A stretch of 64,000 nucleotides of DNA. Source: Streptomyces sp. Mut1. GTDB taxonomy: Bacteria > Actinomycetota > Actinomycetes > Streptomycetales > Streptomycetaceae. Shown piece after piece: positions 34,573-42,143 of the stretch. A program made the position numbers and the translations under genes. The stretch is taken from NCBI RefSeq assembly GCF_030719295.1, contig NZ_CP120997.1, forward strand, positions 1,922,001 through 1,986,000, written 5' to 3'. Numbering within the stretch: the first letter of the stretch is position 1; each line of letters opens with the position of its first letter. The notes beneath the pieces were generated by a model. The model was not told where the DNA came from. It did not search any database and worked only from the letters and a program-made list of their open reading frames with translations.

Positions 34573-36296
34573 ACCGTCCACCACACCGTGGTGTCCGCGG
34601 GGATCTCGACCGTGTCGCCATCGGCCTCGACCGGGGTGCTGGAGAGCAGCACGGTGCCCTGGACGGGGATACGGACCGGCTGACCGGTCGTGTTGACGGT
34701 GCAGACGAAGCCGGGGCGGGCGAAGGACAGCAGCCCCTCGGGGGCGTCCAGCCACCGCACGTCGGCGCCGGCCCCGAGACCGGTGTGGGCCCGGCGGGCG
34801 GCGATCGCGGCCCGGTACAGCTCCAGGGTGGAGCCGGCCGTGCCGGTCTGCGCCTCGACGCTCAGCTCGCCCCAGCCCGCGGGCTGCGGAAGCCAGCTGC
34901 CGCCCGCGCCGAAGCCGTACGAGGAGCCCTCGCGGGTCCACGGGATCGGGACGCGGCAGCCGTCGCGGAAGCCGTCCTGGCCCTCGGCGCGGAAGAACGA
35001 CGGGTCCTGGCGGGCCTCGTCGGGCAGGTCGGTGACGTCGGGCAGGCCGAGTTCCTCGCCCTGGTAGACGTAGGCGGAGCCGGGCAGCGCCAGCATCAGC
35101 AGGGTGGCGGCGCGGGCCCGGCGCAGGCCCAGCCCGCGGTCGCCGGCGGTACGGATCTGGGTGCCGAGCCCCGCCGGGTTGGCGAAGCGGGTGGCGTGCC
35201 GGGTGACGTCGTGGTTGGAGAGCACCCAGGTGGTGGGGGCGCCGACCGGCCGCATGGCGTCGAGCGAGACGTCGATGACCTCGCGGAGCGCGGCGGCGTC
35301 CCAGGCGGTGGCCAGGTACTGGAAGTTGAACGCCTGGTGCATCTCGTCGGGGCGCACGTAGTTGGCGGTGCGCTCGACGGTCGGCGTCCACGCCTCGGCG
35401 ACCGCGATGCGCCCGCCCGTCGCCCGGACCCGCCCGTCCGACGAAGGCGCTCCGGGCCCCATCGTGTCGGGGTACTCGTCCAGGATGGTGCGCCAGCTGC
35501 GGTAGATCTCGTGCACCCCGTCCTGGTCGAAGAACGGCATGACATCGTTTCCGAGCAGCTTGAGCTGGTCGTGGGTGCCGAGGTCGGGCAGCCCCTCGGC
35601 CTTGACGAGGCCGTGCGCGACGTCGACGCGGAAGCCGTCGACACCCATGTCGAGCCAGAAGCGCAGGATCGAGCGGAACTCGTCGGCGACGGCCGGGTGC
35701 TCCCAGTTGAAGTCGGGCTGCTCGGGCGCGAAGAGGTGGAGGTACCACTCGCCGGGGGTGCCGTCCGGGTCGGTGGTCCGGGTCCAGGCGGGGCCGCCGA
35801 AGATGGACTCCCAGTCGTTGGGCGGGAGTTCGCCGTCGGCGCCCTTGCCGGGGCGGAAGTGGTAGCGGTCGCGCAGGGCGGAGCCGGGGCCCTCGGCGAG
35901 CGCGCGCTTGAACCACTCGTGCTGGTCGGACGAGTGGTTGGGCACCAGGTCGACGATGATCCGCAGGCCCAGGTCGTGGGCGTCGCGGATCAGCGCGTCG
36001 GCGTCCAGCAGGGTGCCGAACATCGGGTCGATGGCCCGGTAGTCGGCGACGTCGTAGCCCGCGTCGGCCTGCGGGGAGGCGTAGAACGGGCTGAGCCAGA
36101 CCGCGTCCACGCCGAGGTCCTTGAGGTACGGGAGCCGGGCGGTGACGCCCGCGAGGTCGCCCATGCCGTCGCCGTTGCCGTCGGCGAAGCTGCGCGGATA
36201 GACCTGGTAGATCACCGCGTCCTGCCACCAGCCGGTGGGGTGGCCCGTGGCTTCGTCGGACGTGCCGGTGGAGGGGGCAGCGAGGTGCTGGGTCAT
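34569..36296 (-). CDS. aglA: Cytoplasmic alpha-glucosidase (GH13)
   Basis: The product is 575 residues and lacks a signal peptide, so it acts inside the cell on imported maltodextrins. The oligo-1,6-/alpha-glucosidase subfamily motifs are WWQDAVIYQVYPRSFADGNG, DLVPNHSSDQHEWF, GVDGFRVDVAHGLVK (nucleophile Asp), RIAVAEAWTP (acid Glu) and WVLSNHDVTRHATRF. It is coupled to the downstream LacI gene. It follows malEFG on the same strand, with a hairpin between. The ATG at 36296 opens MTQHLAAPSTGTS; the symbol is from the S. coelicolor cluster as I remember it. Confidence 0.9.
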   Translation of the reverse strand: MTQHLAAPSTGTSDEATGHPTGWWQDAVIYQVYPRSFADGNGDGMGDLAGVTARLPYLKDLGVDAVWLSPFYASPQADAGYDVADYRAIDPMFGTLLDADALIRDAHDLGLRIIVDLVPNHSSDQHEWFKRALAEGPGSALRDRYHFRPGKGADGELPPNDWESIFGGPAWTRTTDPDGTPGEWYLHLFAPEQPDFNWEHPAVADEFRSILRFWLDMGVDGFRVDVAHGLVKAEGLPDLGTHDQLKLLGNDVMPFFDQDGVHEIYRSWRTILDEYPDTMGPGAPSSDGRVRATGGRIAVAEAWTPTVERTANYVRPDEMHQAFNFQYLATAWDAAALREVIDVSLDAMRPVGAPTTWVLSNHDVTRHATRFANPAGLGTQIRTAGDRGLGLRRARAATLLMLALPGSAYVYQGEELGLPDVTDLPDEARQDPSFFRAEGQDGFRDGCRVPIPWTREGSSYGFGAGGSWLPQPAGWGELSVEAQTGTAGSTLELYRAAIAARRAHTGLGAGADVRWLDAPEGLLSFARPGFVCTVNTTGQPVRIPVQGTVLLSSTPVEADGDTVEIPADTTVWWTV

Positions 36297-36323
36297 GTCG
36301 TCCCTGGGGTGTCTGGGTGGGGA

Positions 36324-36358
36324 GTGGCGCCGGGACCGGGTCGGGATGCCGGCGCCAC
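36324..36358 (-). terminator. Hairpin between malG and alpha-glucosidase
   Basis: GTGGCGCCGG pairs with CCGGCGCCAC across 15 bases, about 50 bases after the malG stop and 28 bases before the aglA start. It may partly terminate the malEFG transcript. Confidence 0.55.
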
Positions 36359-36405
36359 CGTGACTGGTGCGTGCGGGTCGTACGGGCGCGTGCCGCTGAG
36401 GACGC

Positions 36406-37284
36406 TCAGCCCTTGACGGCTCCGGCGGACATGCCGGTGACAAGGTGCTTCTGCGCGAACAGGAACACCAGGGCCGCGGGTATCGCGATCAGTACGGACG
36501 CGGCGGTCATCGGACCCCACTGGGCGCCGTACTGGTTGACGAACAGCTGGAGTCCGCCCGCGAGGGTGAGGTTGTCCTCGCCGACCATGAAGGCGGAGGC
36601 GTACGCCACCTCGCCCCAGGCGGTGATGAAGGAGTAGAACGCCGTGACGGCGAGGCCGGGCTTGGCCAGCGGCAGGATCAGCCGCCAGAACGTGCCGAAC
36701 GGGGTGAGGCCGTCGACCTGCCCCGACTCGTCGATCTCGCGCGGGATGGTGTCGAAGAAGCCCTTCATCATCCAGGCGCAGAACGGCACCGAGATGGTCA
36801 GGTAGGTGATGACGAGCCCGGCGGGCTTATTCAGCAGCCCCATGCCCGCCATGATGTTGTAGATCGGCACGATGAGGACGGCGACCGGGAACATCTGGGT
36901 GATCAGCAGCGTCCACATCAGCCCGCGCTTGCCGGGGAACCGGAAGCGGCTGACGGCGTAGCCGGTGGAGGCGGAGACGATGACGCCGATGAGCGTGGTG
37001 AGCCCCGCGACGATCAGCGAGTTGCCGAACCAGGTCAGGAACTTCGTGTCCTTGATGAGGTTCGTGTAGTTCTCGAACGTCGTCTCTTTGAAGAAGTCCG
37101 TGGTGGACGCGAGTTCGGCCGGCTTCAGCGAGGTGAGCAGGACCCAGAGCACGGGGAAGACCGCGATCACGGACGCGACGATCAGCGTCAGGTGCAGGGC
37201 CGTGGAGGCGAGCGGCGAACGCTCGCCGCGCTTGCGGACCTTGGGCGCGGAGTGCCGCGCGGCGGGGGTGGTTGCGGTGGTCAC
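36406..37284 (-). CDS. malG: Maltose/maltodextrin ABC transporter permease MalG
   Basis: The product is 292 residues with six predicted membrane helices. The ABC permease EAA loop is IPREIDESGQVDGLTPFGTF followed by WRLILPLAKPGLA. TAFYSFITAWGEVAYASAF near the end is typical of MalG proteins. It forms the membrane channel with MalF. Its start overlaps the MalF stop by 4 bases. The ATP-hydrolysing subunit is not in this window; in Streptomyces a shared MsiK ATPase encoded elsewhere commonly serves sugar importers. Confidence 0.95.
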   Translation of the reverse strand: MTTATTPAARHSAPKVRKRGERSPLASTALHLTLIVASVIAVFPVLWVLLTSLKPAELASTTDFFKETTFENYTNLIKDTKFLTWFGNSLIVAGLTTLIGVIVSASTGYAVSRFRFPGKRGLMWTLLITQMFPVAVLIVPIYNIMAGMGLLNKPAGLVITYLTISVPFCAWMMKGFFDTIPREIDESGQVDGLTPFGTFWRLILPLAKPGLAVTAFYSFITAWGEVAYASAFMVGEDNLTLAGGLQLFVNQYGAQWGPMTAASVLIAIPAALVFLFAQKHLVTGMSAGAVKG

Positions 37285-38297
37285 CAGTCATCTCCCTGAG
37301 TGCGCAGGACTCGCCGGTAGACGGTGGCGAAGATCAGCAGGAGTACGAGGATCAGCACGCCCCAGGTGGAGGACTGCGCGAAGTCGCGGGGGCTGATCTC
37401 GAAGGAGAACTTGTACGCCTGCGTCACCAGGATCTGGGTCGCGTCGCCGGGTCCTCCCCGGGTCAGCAGGAAGATCACCGGGAACATGTTGAAGGTCCAG
37501 ATGGTGGAGAGCAGGATCACGGTCGTGGAGACCGGCCGCAGTCCGGGCAGAGTGACGTGGCAAAAGCGCTGCCAGGCGCTGGCGCCGTCCATCTCCGCGG
37601 CCTCGTAGTGCTCGCCGGGTATGGACTGGAGACCGCCGAGCAGGGCGACCATGATGAACGGCACGCCGAGCCACACGTTGACCACGATGACGGCGACCTT
37701 GGCGATGGTGGGGTCGCCCAGCCAGTCGATCCCGTCGAAGCCGGCGCCGGAGAGGATCTTGTTGAGCAGCCCGCGGTCGTTGTTGTAGAGGAAGCGCCAG
37801 GCGAAGACGGAGACGAACCCGGGGACCGCCCAGGGCAGGATGAGCGCCATCCGGTAGGCGGAGCGCCCGGCGATCCTGCGGTTGAGGATGTTCGCGAGCG
37901 CCATGCCGAGGACGAAGGTGATGGAGACGCAGGAGACCGTCCACACCAGGGTCCACCCGAGTGTGCCGAGGAACTGTTCGCCGGTGAGCGCATCGGCGTA
38001 GTTGTCCAGACCGACGAACTTGTACGTGGCGGGCAGGTGGTTGACACCGATGGACCGCGCGACGTTGCGCTCGTTGGCGTCGGTCAGCGACAGGAAGATG
38101 CCGCGGACCAGCGGATAACCGATGATCACGCCGATCACGACGACGACCGGGGCCACCATCGTCCAGGCGTACCAGTGTGTCGACAGCGCCCGCCGGAGCT
38201 TGCCCGGCGGCGGGGGGTTGCCAGTACCGCGGCTCCGGCCGCGGGCGACGTCGTCGCCCGCGGCCTTCGCCACCGACTGGCTGGTGTGGACAGCCAT
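37281..38297 (-). CDS. malF: Maltose/maltodextrin ABC transporter permease MalF
   Basis: The product is 338 residues with an extended polar N-terminus (about 35 residues) and then six membrane helices starting YAWTMVAPVVVVIGVIIGYP. The EAA loop is EHYEAAEMDGASAWQRFCHV, and FPVIFLLTRGGPGDATQIL matches the MalF C-terminal motif. It pairs with MalG and receives sugar from MalE. It begins 21 bases after the MalE stop and overlaps MalG by 4 bases, so malEFG is one operon. Confidence 0.95.
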   Translation of the reverse strand: MAVHTSQSVAKAAGDDVARGRSRGTGNPPPPGKLRRALSTHWYAWTMVAPVVVVIGVIIGYPLVRGIFLSLTDANERNVARSIGVNHLPATYKFVGLDNYADALTGEQFLGTLGWTLVWTVSCVSITFVLGMALANILNRRIAGRSAYRMALILPWAVPGFVSVFAWRFLYNNDRGLLNKILSGAGFDGIDWLGDPTIAKVAVIVVNVWLGVPFIMVALLGGLQSIPGEHYEAAEMDGASAWQRFCHVTLPGLRPVSTTVILLSTIWTFNMFPVIFLLTRGGPGDATQILVTQAYKFSFEISPRDFAQSSTWGVLILVLLLIFATVYRRVLRTQGDDW

Positions 38298-38318
38298 CAG
38301 CCGGCCTGCCTTCCTGAG

Positions 38319-39596
38319 TTACTTCCAGCCGTCAAGGAGCTTGCGGTAGGCGGTACCGGTCGTCTTGACCGCCTTCTCCGGGGAGGTCTGGCCGGTGAGG
38401 GCCTTGGTGTACTCGGTGACGAGCGGCGCGAAGAGGCTGCCGGTCTCCGGGATCCAGGGGCGCTCGACGGCGCTCTCGACGACCGGCTTGAAGAAGCCGA
38501 CGATCTCGTTGTCGACCACGGACTCCTCGGCGTAGGCGGAGGTGCGGGTCGGCAGGAGGTTGAGCTCCTTGGTGACCTGGGCCTGCGTCTTGACGGAGGT
38601 CATGTAGTCGACGAAGGCGTAGGAGGCCTCAAGGTTCTTGGAACCGGCGTAGACGGCCAGGTTGTGACCGCCCTGCGGGGCGCCCTGCGCGACGGAGCCG
38701 GCCGGGACCGGGGCGACGCCGAGGTTGGCCTTGTCCTTGAACTCCTTGCCGGCGTACGTGTCGGCGACGGCCCACGGGCCGTTGATCATCATCGCGACGT
38801 CGCCGTCCTTGAAGGACGCCTGCATGTTGTCCCAGCCGTCCGTGGCGTCCGTCTTCGCGACGCCGGAGTCGACCAGGTCCTTGACGAGCTTCATGGCCTT
38901 GACACCGGCCGCGTTGTCGATGGTGACGGCCTTGTCGGAGGCGTTGACCATGTCGCCGCCCTCGCCGTACAGGAAGGGCAGGAACCAGTACGCGTCGTCG
39001 CCGCGCAGGTAGAGGCCGGTCTTGCCGGTCTTCGACTTGATCTTCTTCGAGGCGGACTTCAGCTCGTCGATCGTGGTGGGGACCTCGACGCCGGCCTCCT
39101 TGAAGATCTTCTTGTTGTAGAAGATGCCCAGGGAGTCGATCACCTGCGGAACGGCGAACGTCTTGCCGTTGTACTTGGTGGAAGCGGCGGCCTGCTTCAG
39201 GAAGTCGTCCTGCTTCTGGAGGGCCGTGGTTCCGTCCAGCGGGGCGAGGTAGCCGAGGTCAGCGAACTCGGGGGTCCAGGCGACCTCGGAGCGGATCACG
39301 TCGGGGGCGCCGGAGCCCGCCTGAGCCGCGTTCTTGAACTTGTTCTGCGCGTCACCGAAAGGCACGTTGACGTACTTGACGTCGACCTTCGGGTGCAGCT
39401 TCTCGAAGCCCTCGGCGATCTTCTTGAAGACCTTGTCCTCACTGCCCGCGGTGGAGGTGTCCCACCACGTGACGGTGCCGGAGAGCTCGCCCGAGCTCTT
39501 GGAGGTGCTGTCGGAACTGTCGTCATCGCTGCCGCAGGCGGTCGCCGCGAGCGCCAGGGCCGCGACCAGGGCGGTGGCCGTTATGCCACGTCGCAT
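38319..39596 (-). CDS. malE: Maltose/maltodextrin-binding lipoprotein MalE
   Basis: The product is 425 residues. The signal peptide ends in the lipobox LAATAC with the lipidated Cys21. The mature protein has the extracellular solute-binding family 1 pattern: TVTWWDTSTAGSEDKVFKKI, GDAQNKFKNAAQAGSGAPDV, YYLAPLDG-like LGYLAPLDG, DVAMMINGPWAVAD and GGHNLAVYAGSKNLEASYAF. It delivers maltodextrins to MalFG at the cell surface. It is the first gene of the malEFG operon, divergent from malR, and operator-like palindromes lie in the shared 378-base space. Confidence 0.95.
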   Translation of the reverse strand: MRRGITATALVAALALAATACGSDDDSSDSTSKSSGELSGTVTWWDTSTAGSEDKVFKKIAEGFEKLHPKVDVKYVNVPFGDAQNKFKNAAQAGSGAPDVIRSEVAWTPEFADLGYLAPLDGTTALQKQDDFLKQAAASTKYNGKTFAVPQVIDSLGIFYNKKIFKEAGVEVPTTIDELKSASKKIKSKTGKTGLYLRGDDAYWFLPFLYGEGGDMVNASDKAVTIDNAAGVKAMKLVKDLVDSGVAKTDATDGWDNMQASFKDGDVAMMINGPWAVADTYAGKEFKDKANLGVAPVPAGSVAQGAPQGGHNLAVYAGSKNLEASYAFVDYMTSVKTQAQVTKELNLLPTRTSAYAEESVVDNEIVGFFKPVVESAVERPWIPETGSLFAPLVTEYTKALTGQTSPEKAVKTTGTAYRKLLDGWK

Positions 39597-39740
39597 CTGA
39601 ACTCCTTCAACTGCCGTACCGCTCCGTCGCGGCGCCGGGTCGACGTGAACGTAACAAGGATGAAAGACGACCGAAAGACTTTGCGGAAGATTTCTGCAAG
39701 CCCCGGTGATCGTTACATTGGCGTGTCCTCAAGGTTGCCG

Positions 39741-39753
39741 TCAAGACTCTTGA
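39741..39753. promoter_or_regulatory. Palindrome in the malE-malR interval
   Basis: TCAAGAcTCTTGA is a perfect 6+1+6 palindrome, about 145 bases upstream of malE and 220 bases upstream of malR. It is related to the GCAAG-type sites. Confidence 0.5.
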
Positions 39754-39839
39754 CGAAACCCGTCGACCCCTGACAGAGAAGGGTCACCAGCCCCGATTCC
39801 GCAGTGCGACGATCCGACCGCAGCCGGCGAACCACCGCC

Positions 39840-39865
39840 GCAAGACCTTGCAAGACATTGCTGCG
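39840..39865. promoter_or_regulatory. MalR-type operator cluster upstream of malR
   Basis: GCAAGacCTTGC is a perfect palindrome and is followed directly by AAGACATTGCTGC. The same elements occur upstream of the alpha-amylase gene. This arrangement fits repression of both malE and malR by MalR, with relief by maltose-type sugars. The sites are seen in the sequence; the regulator is inferred. Confidence 0.6.
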
Positions 39866-39974
39866 GACCCCTGCGGGACGCTCCCCCGGGCTGCAAGCCC
39901 GCCCACCGCCGCCGCTCCCGCCCGATTCCCTGCCTGGTGGGCAATCCGACCCGCTCCCGGTACAGTCCATTGCC

Positions 39975-41039
39975 ATGACCGCACGGCTTGCCGATATCGC
40001 AACTCAGGCGGGGGTCAGCGAAGCGACGGTCAGCCGCGTACTGAACGGCAAGCCCGGGGTTGCCGCTGCCACCCGCGAATCCGTCCTCGCCGCGCTCGAC
40101 GTCCTCGGCTACGAACGGCCCGTACGCCTGCGCAGGCGCAGCGCGGGGCTCGTCGGCCTGATCACGCCCGAGCTGGAGAACCCCATCTTCCCGGCGCTCG
40201 CCCAGGTCATCGGGCAGGCGCTGACCCGGCAGGGCTACACCCCGGTGCTGGCGACCCAGACCCCGGGCGGCTCCACCGAGGACGAGCTGACGGAGATGCT
40301 GGTCGACCGGGGCGTCTCCGGGATCATCTTCGTCTCCGGGCTGCACGCGGACACCTCCGCCGATATGCAGCGCTACGAACAACTGCGCGCGCAGGGCGTG
40401 CCCTTCGTCCTGGTCAACGGTTTCTCGCCCAAGGTGCAGGCGCCGTTCATCTCGCCGGACGACCGGGCCGCGATGCGGCTGGCGGTGACCCATCTGGTGT
40501 CGCTCGGCCACACCCGGATCGGGCTCGCGGTCGGCCCCAAGCGCTTCGTCCCCGTGCTCCGCAAGATCGAGGGTTTCCACACCACGATGCGCGAGCAGTT
40601 GAACCTGACGGCGGACGAGGTCGAGGAGCTGATCCAGCACTCCCTGTACACGCTCGAAGGCGGTCAGGCAGCCGCGTCGGCGCTGATGGAGCGGGGCTGC
40701 ACGGCGGTGGTGTGCGCGAGCGACATGATGGCGCTCGGCGCGATCAGGGCCGCCCGCAGGCTCTCCCGCGAGGTCCCGCGCGAGGTCTCGGTCGTGGGCT
40801 ACGACGACTCGCCGCTCATAGCGTTCACCGACCCGCCGCTGACCACGATCCGCCAGCCGGTCACGGCGATGGGCCAGGCCGCGGTGCGCACACTCCTGGA
40901 GGAGATCGGCGGCACGCCCGCCCCGCACAGCGAGTTCGTCTTCATGCCGGAGCTGGTCGTACGCGGTTCGACGGCCGCCGGCCCCGGCACGGCCGCCACC
41001 TCGCAGGCCGCTCCCCCAGGATCGCACGCCCGCCCGTAA
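39975..41039 (+). CDS. malR: LacI-family maltose regulator MalR
   Basis: The product is 354 residues. The helix-turn-helix reads LADIATQAGVSEATVSRVLN, and the core contains IIFVSGLHADTSADMQRYEQ, ISPDDRAAMRLAVTHLVSLG and SVVGYDDSPLIAFTDPPLTT. It is divergent from malEFG and lies next to GCAAG/CTTGC operator sites, as in the known Streptomyces MalR/Reg1 system that represses maltose and amylase genes. TACAGT at 39961-39966 is 8 bases before the ATG with no clear ribosome-binding site, so a leaderless transcript is likely. The C-terminal tail beyond residue 335 is Ala/Pro-rich and dispensable-looking. Confidence 0.93.
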   Translation: MTARLADIATQAGVSEATVSRVLNGKPGVAAATRESVLAALDVLGYERPVRLRRRSAGLVGLITPELENPIFPALAQVIGQALTRQGYTPVLATQTPGGSTEDELTEMLVDRGVSGIIFVSGLHADTSADMQRYEQLRAQGVPFVLVNGFSPKVQAPFISPDDRAAMRLAVTHLVSLGHTRIGLAVGPKRFVPVLRKIEGFHTTMREQLNLTADEVEELIQHSLYTLEGGQAAASALMERGCTAVVCASDMMALGAIRAARRLSREVPREVSVVGYDDSPLIAFTDPPLTTIRQPVTAMGQAAVRTLLEEIGGTPAPHSEFVFMPELVVRGSTAAGPGTAATSQAAPPGSHARP

Positions 41040-41118
41040 CAGGCCTGCCGGACGTGCAACTCGCGCCCCGCCGGAGGATCATCGGGCGGAGAGGGCAAAT
41101 CTGGCAGACTCTGTGCCT

Positions 41119-42087
41119 ATGGGTGAATTGAGCGTGAAACGACAGGAAGGCCGCACGGAGGCCACCCCGTCACCCATCGTGAACGAGGCGGCTCCCGAGG
41201 CGAACACGAAGCAATCCGGTCGCGCGCACGGGATCGGCAGAGCGGTCGAGAGACCATTCGGCCACGTCGTGTCACGACTGCGCTCCCCGCGGTCGCCCCG
41301 GCGGCCCCGGCTCTGGTTCGAAATCCTGCTCATCGCACTGAGTTACTGGCTGTACTCGCTGGTGCGCAACGCGGTCCCGGAGCAGAAGGCCGCCGCCCTG
41401 GCCAACGCGGACTGGCTGTGGTCGGTCGAGCGGTTCCTCGGCATCGCGGTCGAGCAGTCGGTCAACCACGCGGTGAACTCGGTGTCCTGGCTCATCGTGT
41501 CGATGAACTACTACTACGCGACCCTGCACTTCATCGTCACCATCAGTGTGCTCGTGTGGCTGTTCCGCAGACACCCCGGCCGGTACGCGGCAGCGCGGCT
41601 GGCCCTGTTCGCGACCACGGCGGTCGCGCTCGTCGGCTACTACCTGTACCCGTTGGCGCCGCCCCGCCTGATGAACGGCGGCAACTTCATCGACACGGTC
41701 CTGGTCCACCAGACCTGGGGCTCGATGGCGTCGGGCAACTTCAAGAACATGTCGAACCAGTACGCGGCGATGCCGTCGATGCACATCGGCTGGTCGCTGT
41801 GGTGCGGCCTCACCATCTTCGCCCTGGCCTCGGCCCCCTGGGCGCGCGTCCTGGGCCTGCTCTACCCGACGGTGACCCTGATGGTCATCGTGTCGACGGC
41901 GAACCACTTCTGGCTGGACGCGGTGGGCGGCGTGGCCTGCCTGGCGTTCGGTTACGCGGTGTCGTACGCCTGGTACGGGTCGCTGCCGCACCGGTTGCCG
42001 AAGCGGATCGCGCCGAAGACGGGGCGCAGACCACGGCTGAGCGCGCTGTCGGCGCAGCCGCGCGAGGCGGCGGCGACCCGCCACTAG
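41119..42087 (+). CDS. PAP2-superfamily membrane phosphatase-like protein
   Basis: The product is 322 residues. A charged N-terminus (about 60 residues) is followed by about six membrane helices. The PAP2/IPC-synthase motifs are AAMPSMHIGWSLW (catalytic His region) and TANHFWLDAVGGVACLAFGY (second His, Asp). It likely acts on a lipid phosphate or transfers a headgroup at the membrane; the substrate is unknown. A GTG at 41113 is an alternative start. CAGACT lies 8 bases before the ATG. It is followed by a Streptomyces-type intergenic repeat and then convergent glnE. Confidence 0.85.
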   Translation: MGELSVKRQEGRTEATPSPIVNEAAPEANTKQSGRAHGIGRAVERPFGHVVSRLRSPRSPRRPRLWFEILLIALSYWLYSLVRNAVPEQKAAALANADWLWSVERFLGIAVEQSVNHAVNSVSWLIVSMNYYYATLHFIVTISVLVWLFRRHPGRYAAARLALFATTAVALVGYYLYPLAPPRLMNGGNFIDTVLVHQTWGSMASGNFKNMSNQYAAMPSMHIGWSLWCGLTIFALASAPWARVLGLLYPTVTLMVIVSTANHFWLDAVGGVACLAFGYAVSYAWYGSLPHRLPKRIAPKTGRRPRLSALSAQPREAAATRH

Positions 42088-42133
42088 GGCCTGTCCGGCG
42101 ATTGAGGAGCGGGGTGTGGGGCAGCGCCCCGCG
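42088..42133. repeat. Streptomyces extragenic repeat-like element
   Basis: The stretch begins GGGCCTGTCCGGCGATTGAG and continues through GGAGCGGGGTGTGGGGCAGC to CGCCCCG. I recognise the CCGGCGATTGAGGA core followed by a G-rich hairpin as a common intergenic repeat in Streptomyces genomes. It sits between convergent genes. Confidence 0.5.
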
Positions 42134-42143
42134 AGCCCGCGCC

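Noticed and set aside
36445-39773. Plus-strand frames opposite malG, malF and malE
   Set aside because: Antisense to a certain ABC operon, with no domain of their own.
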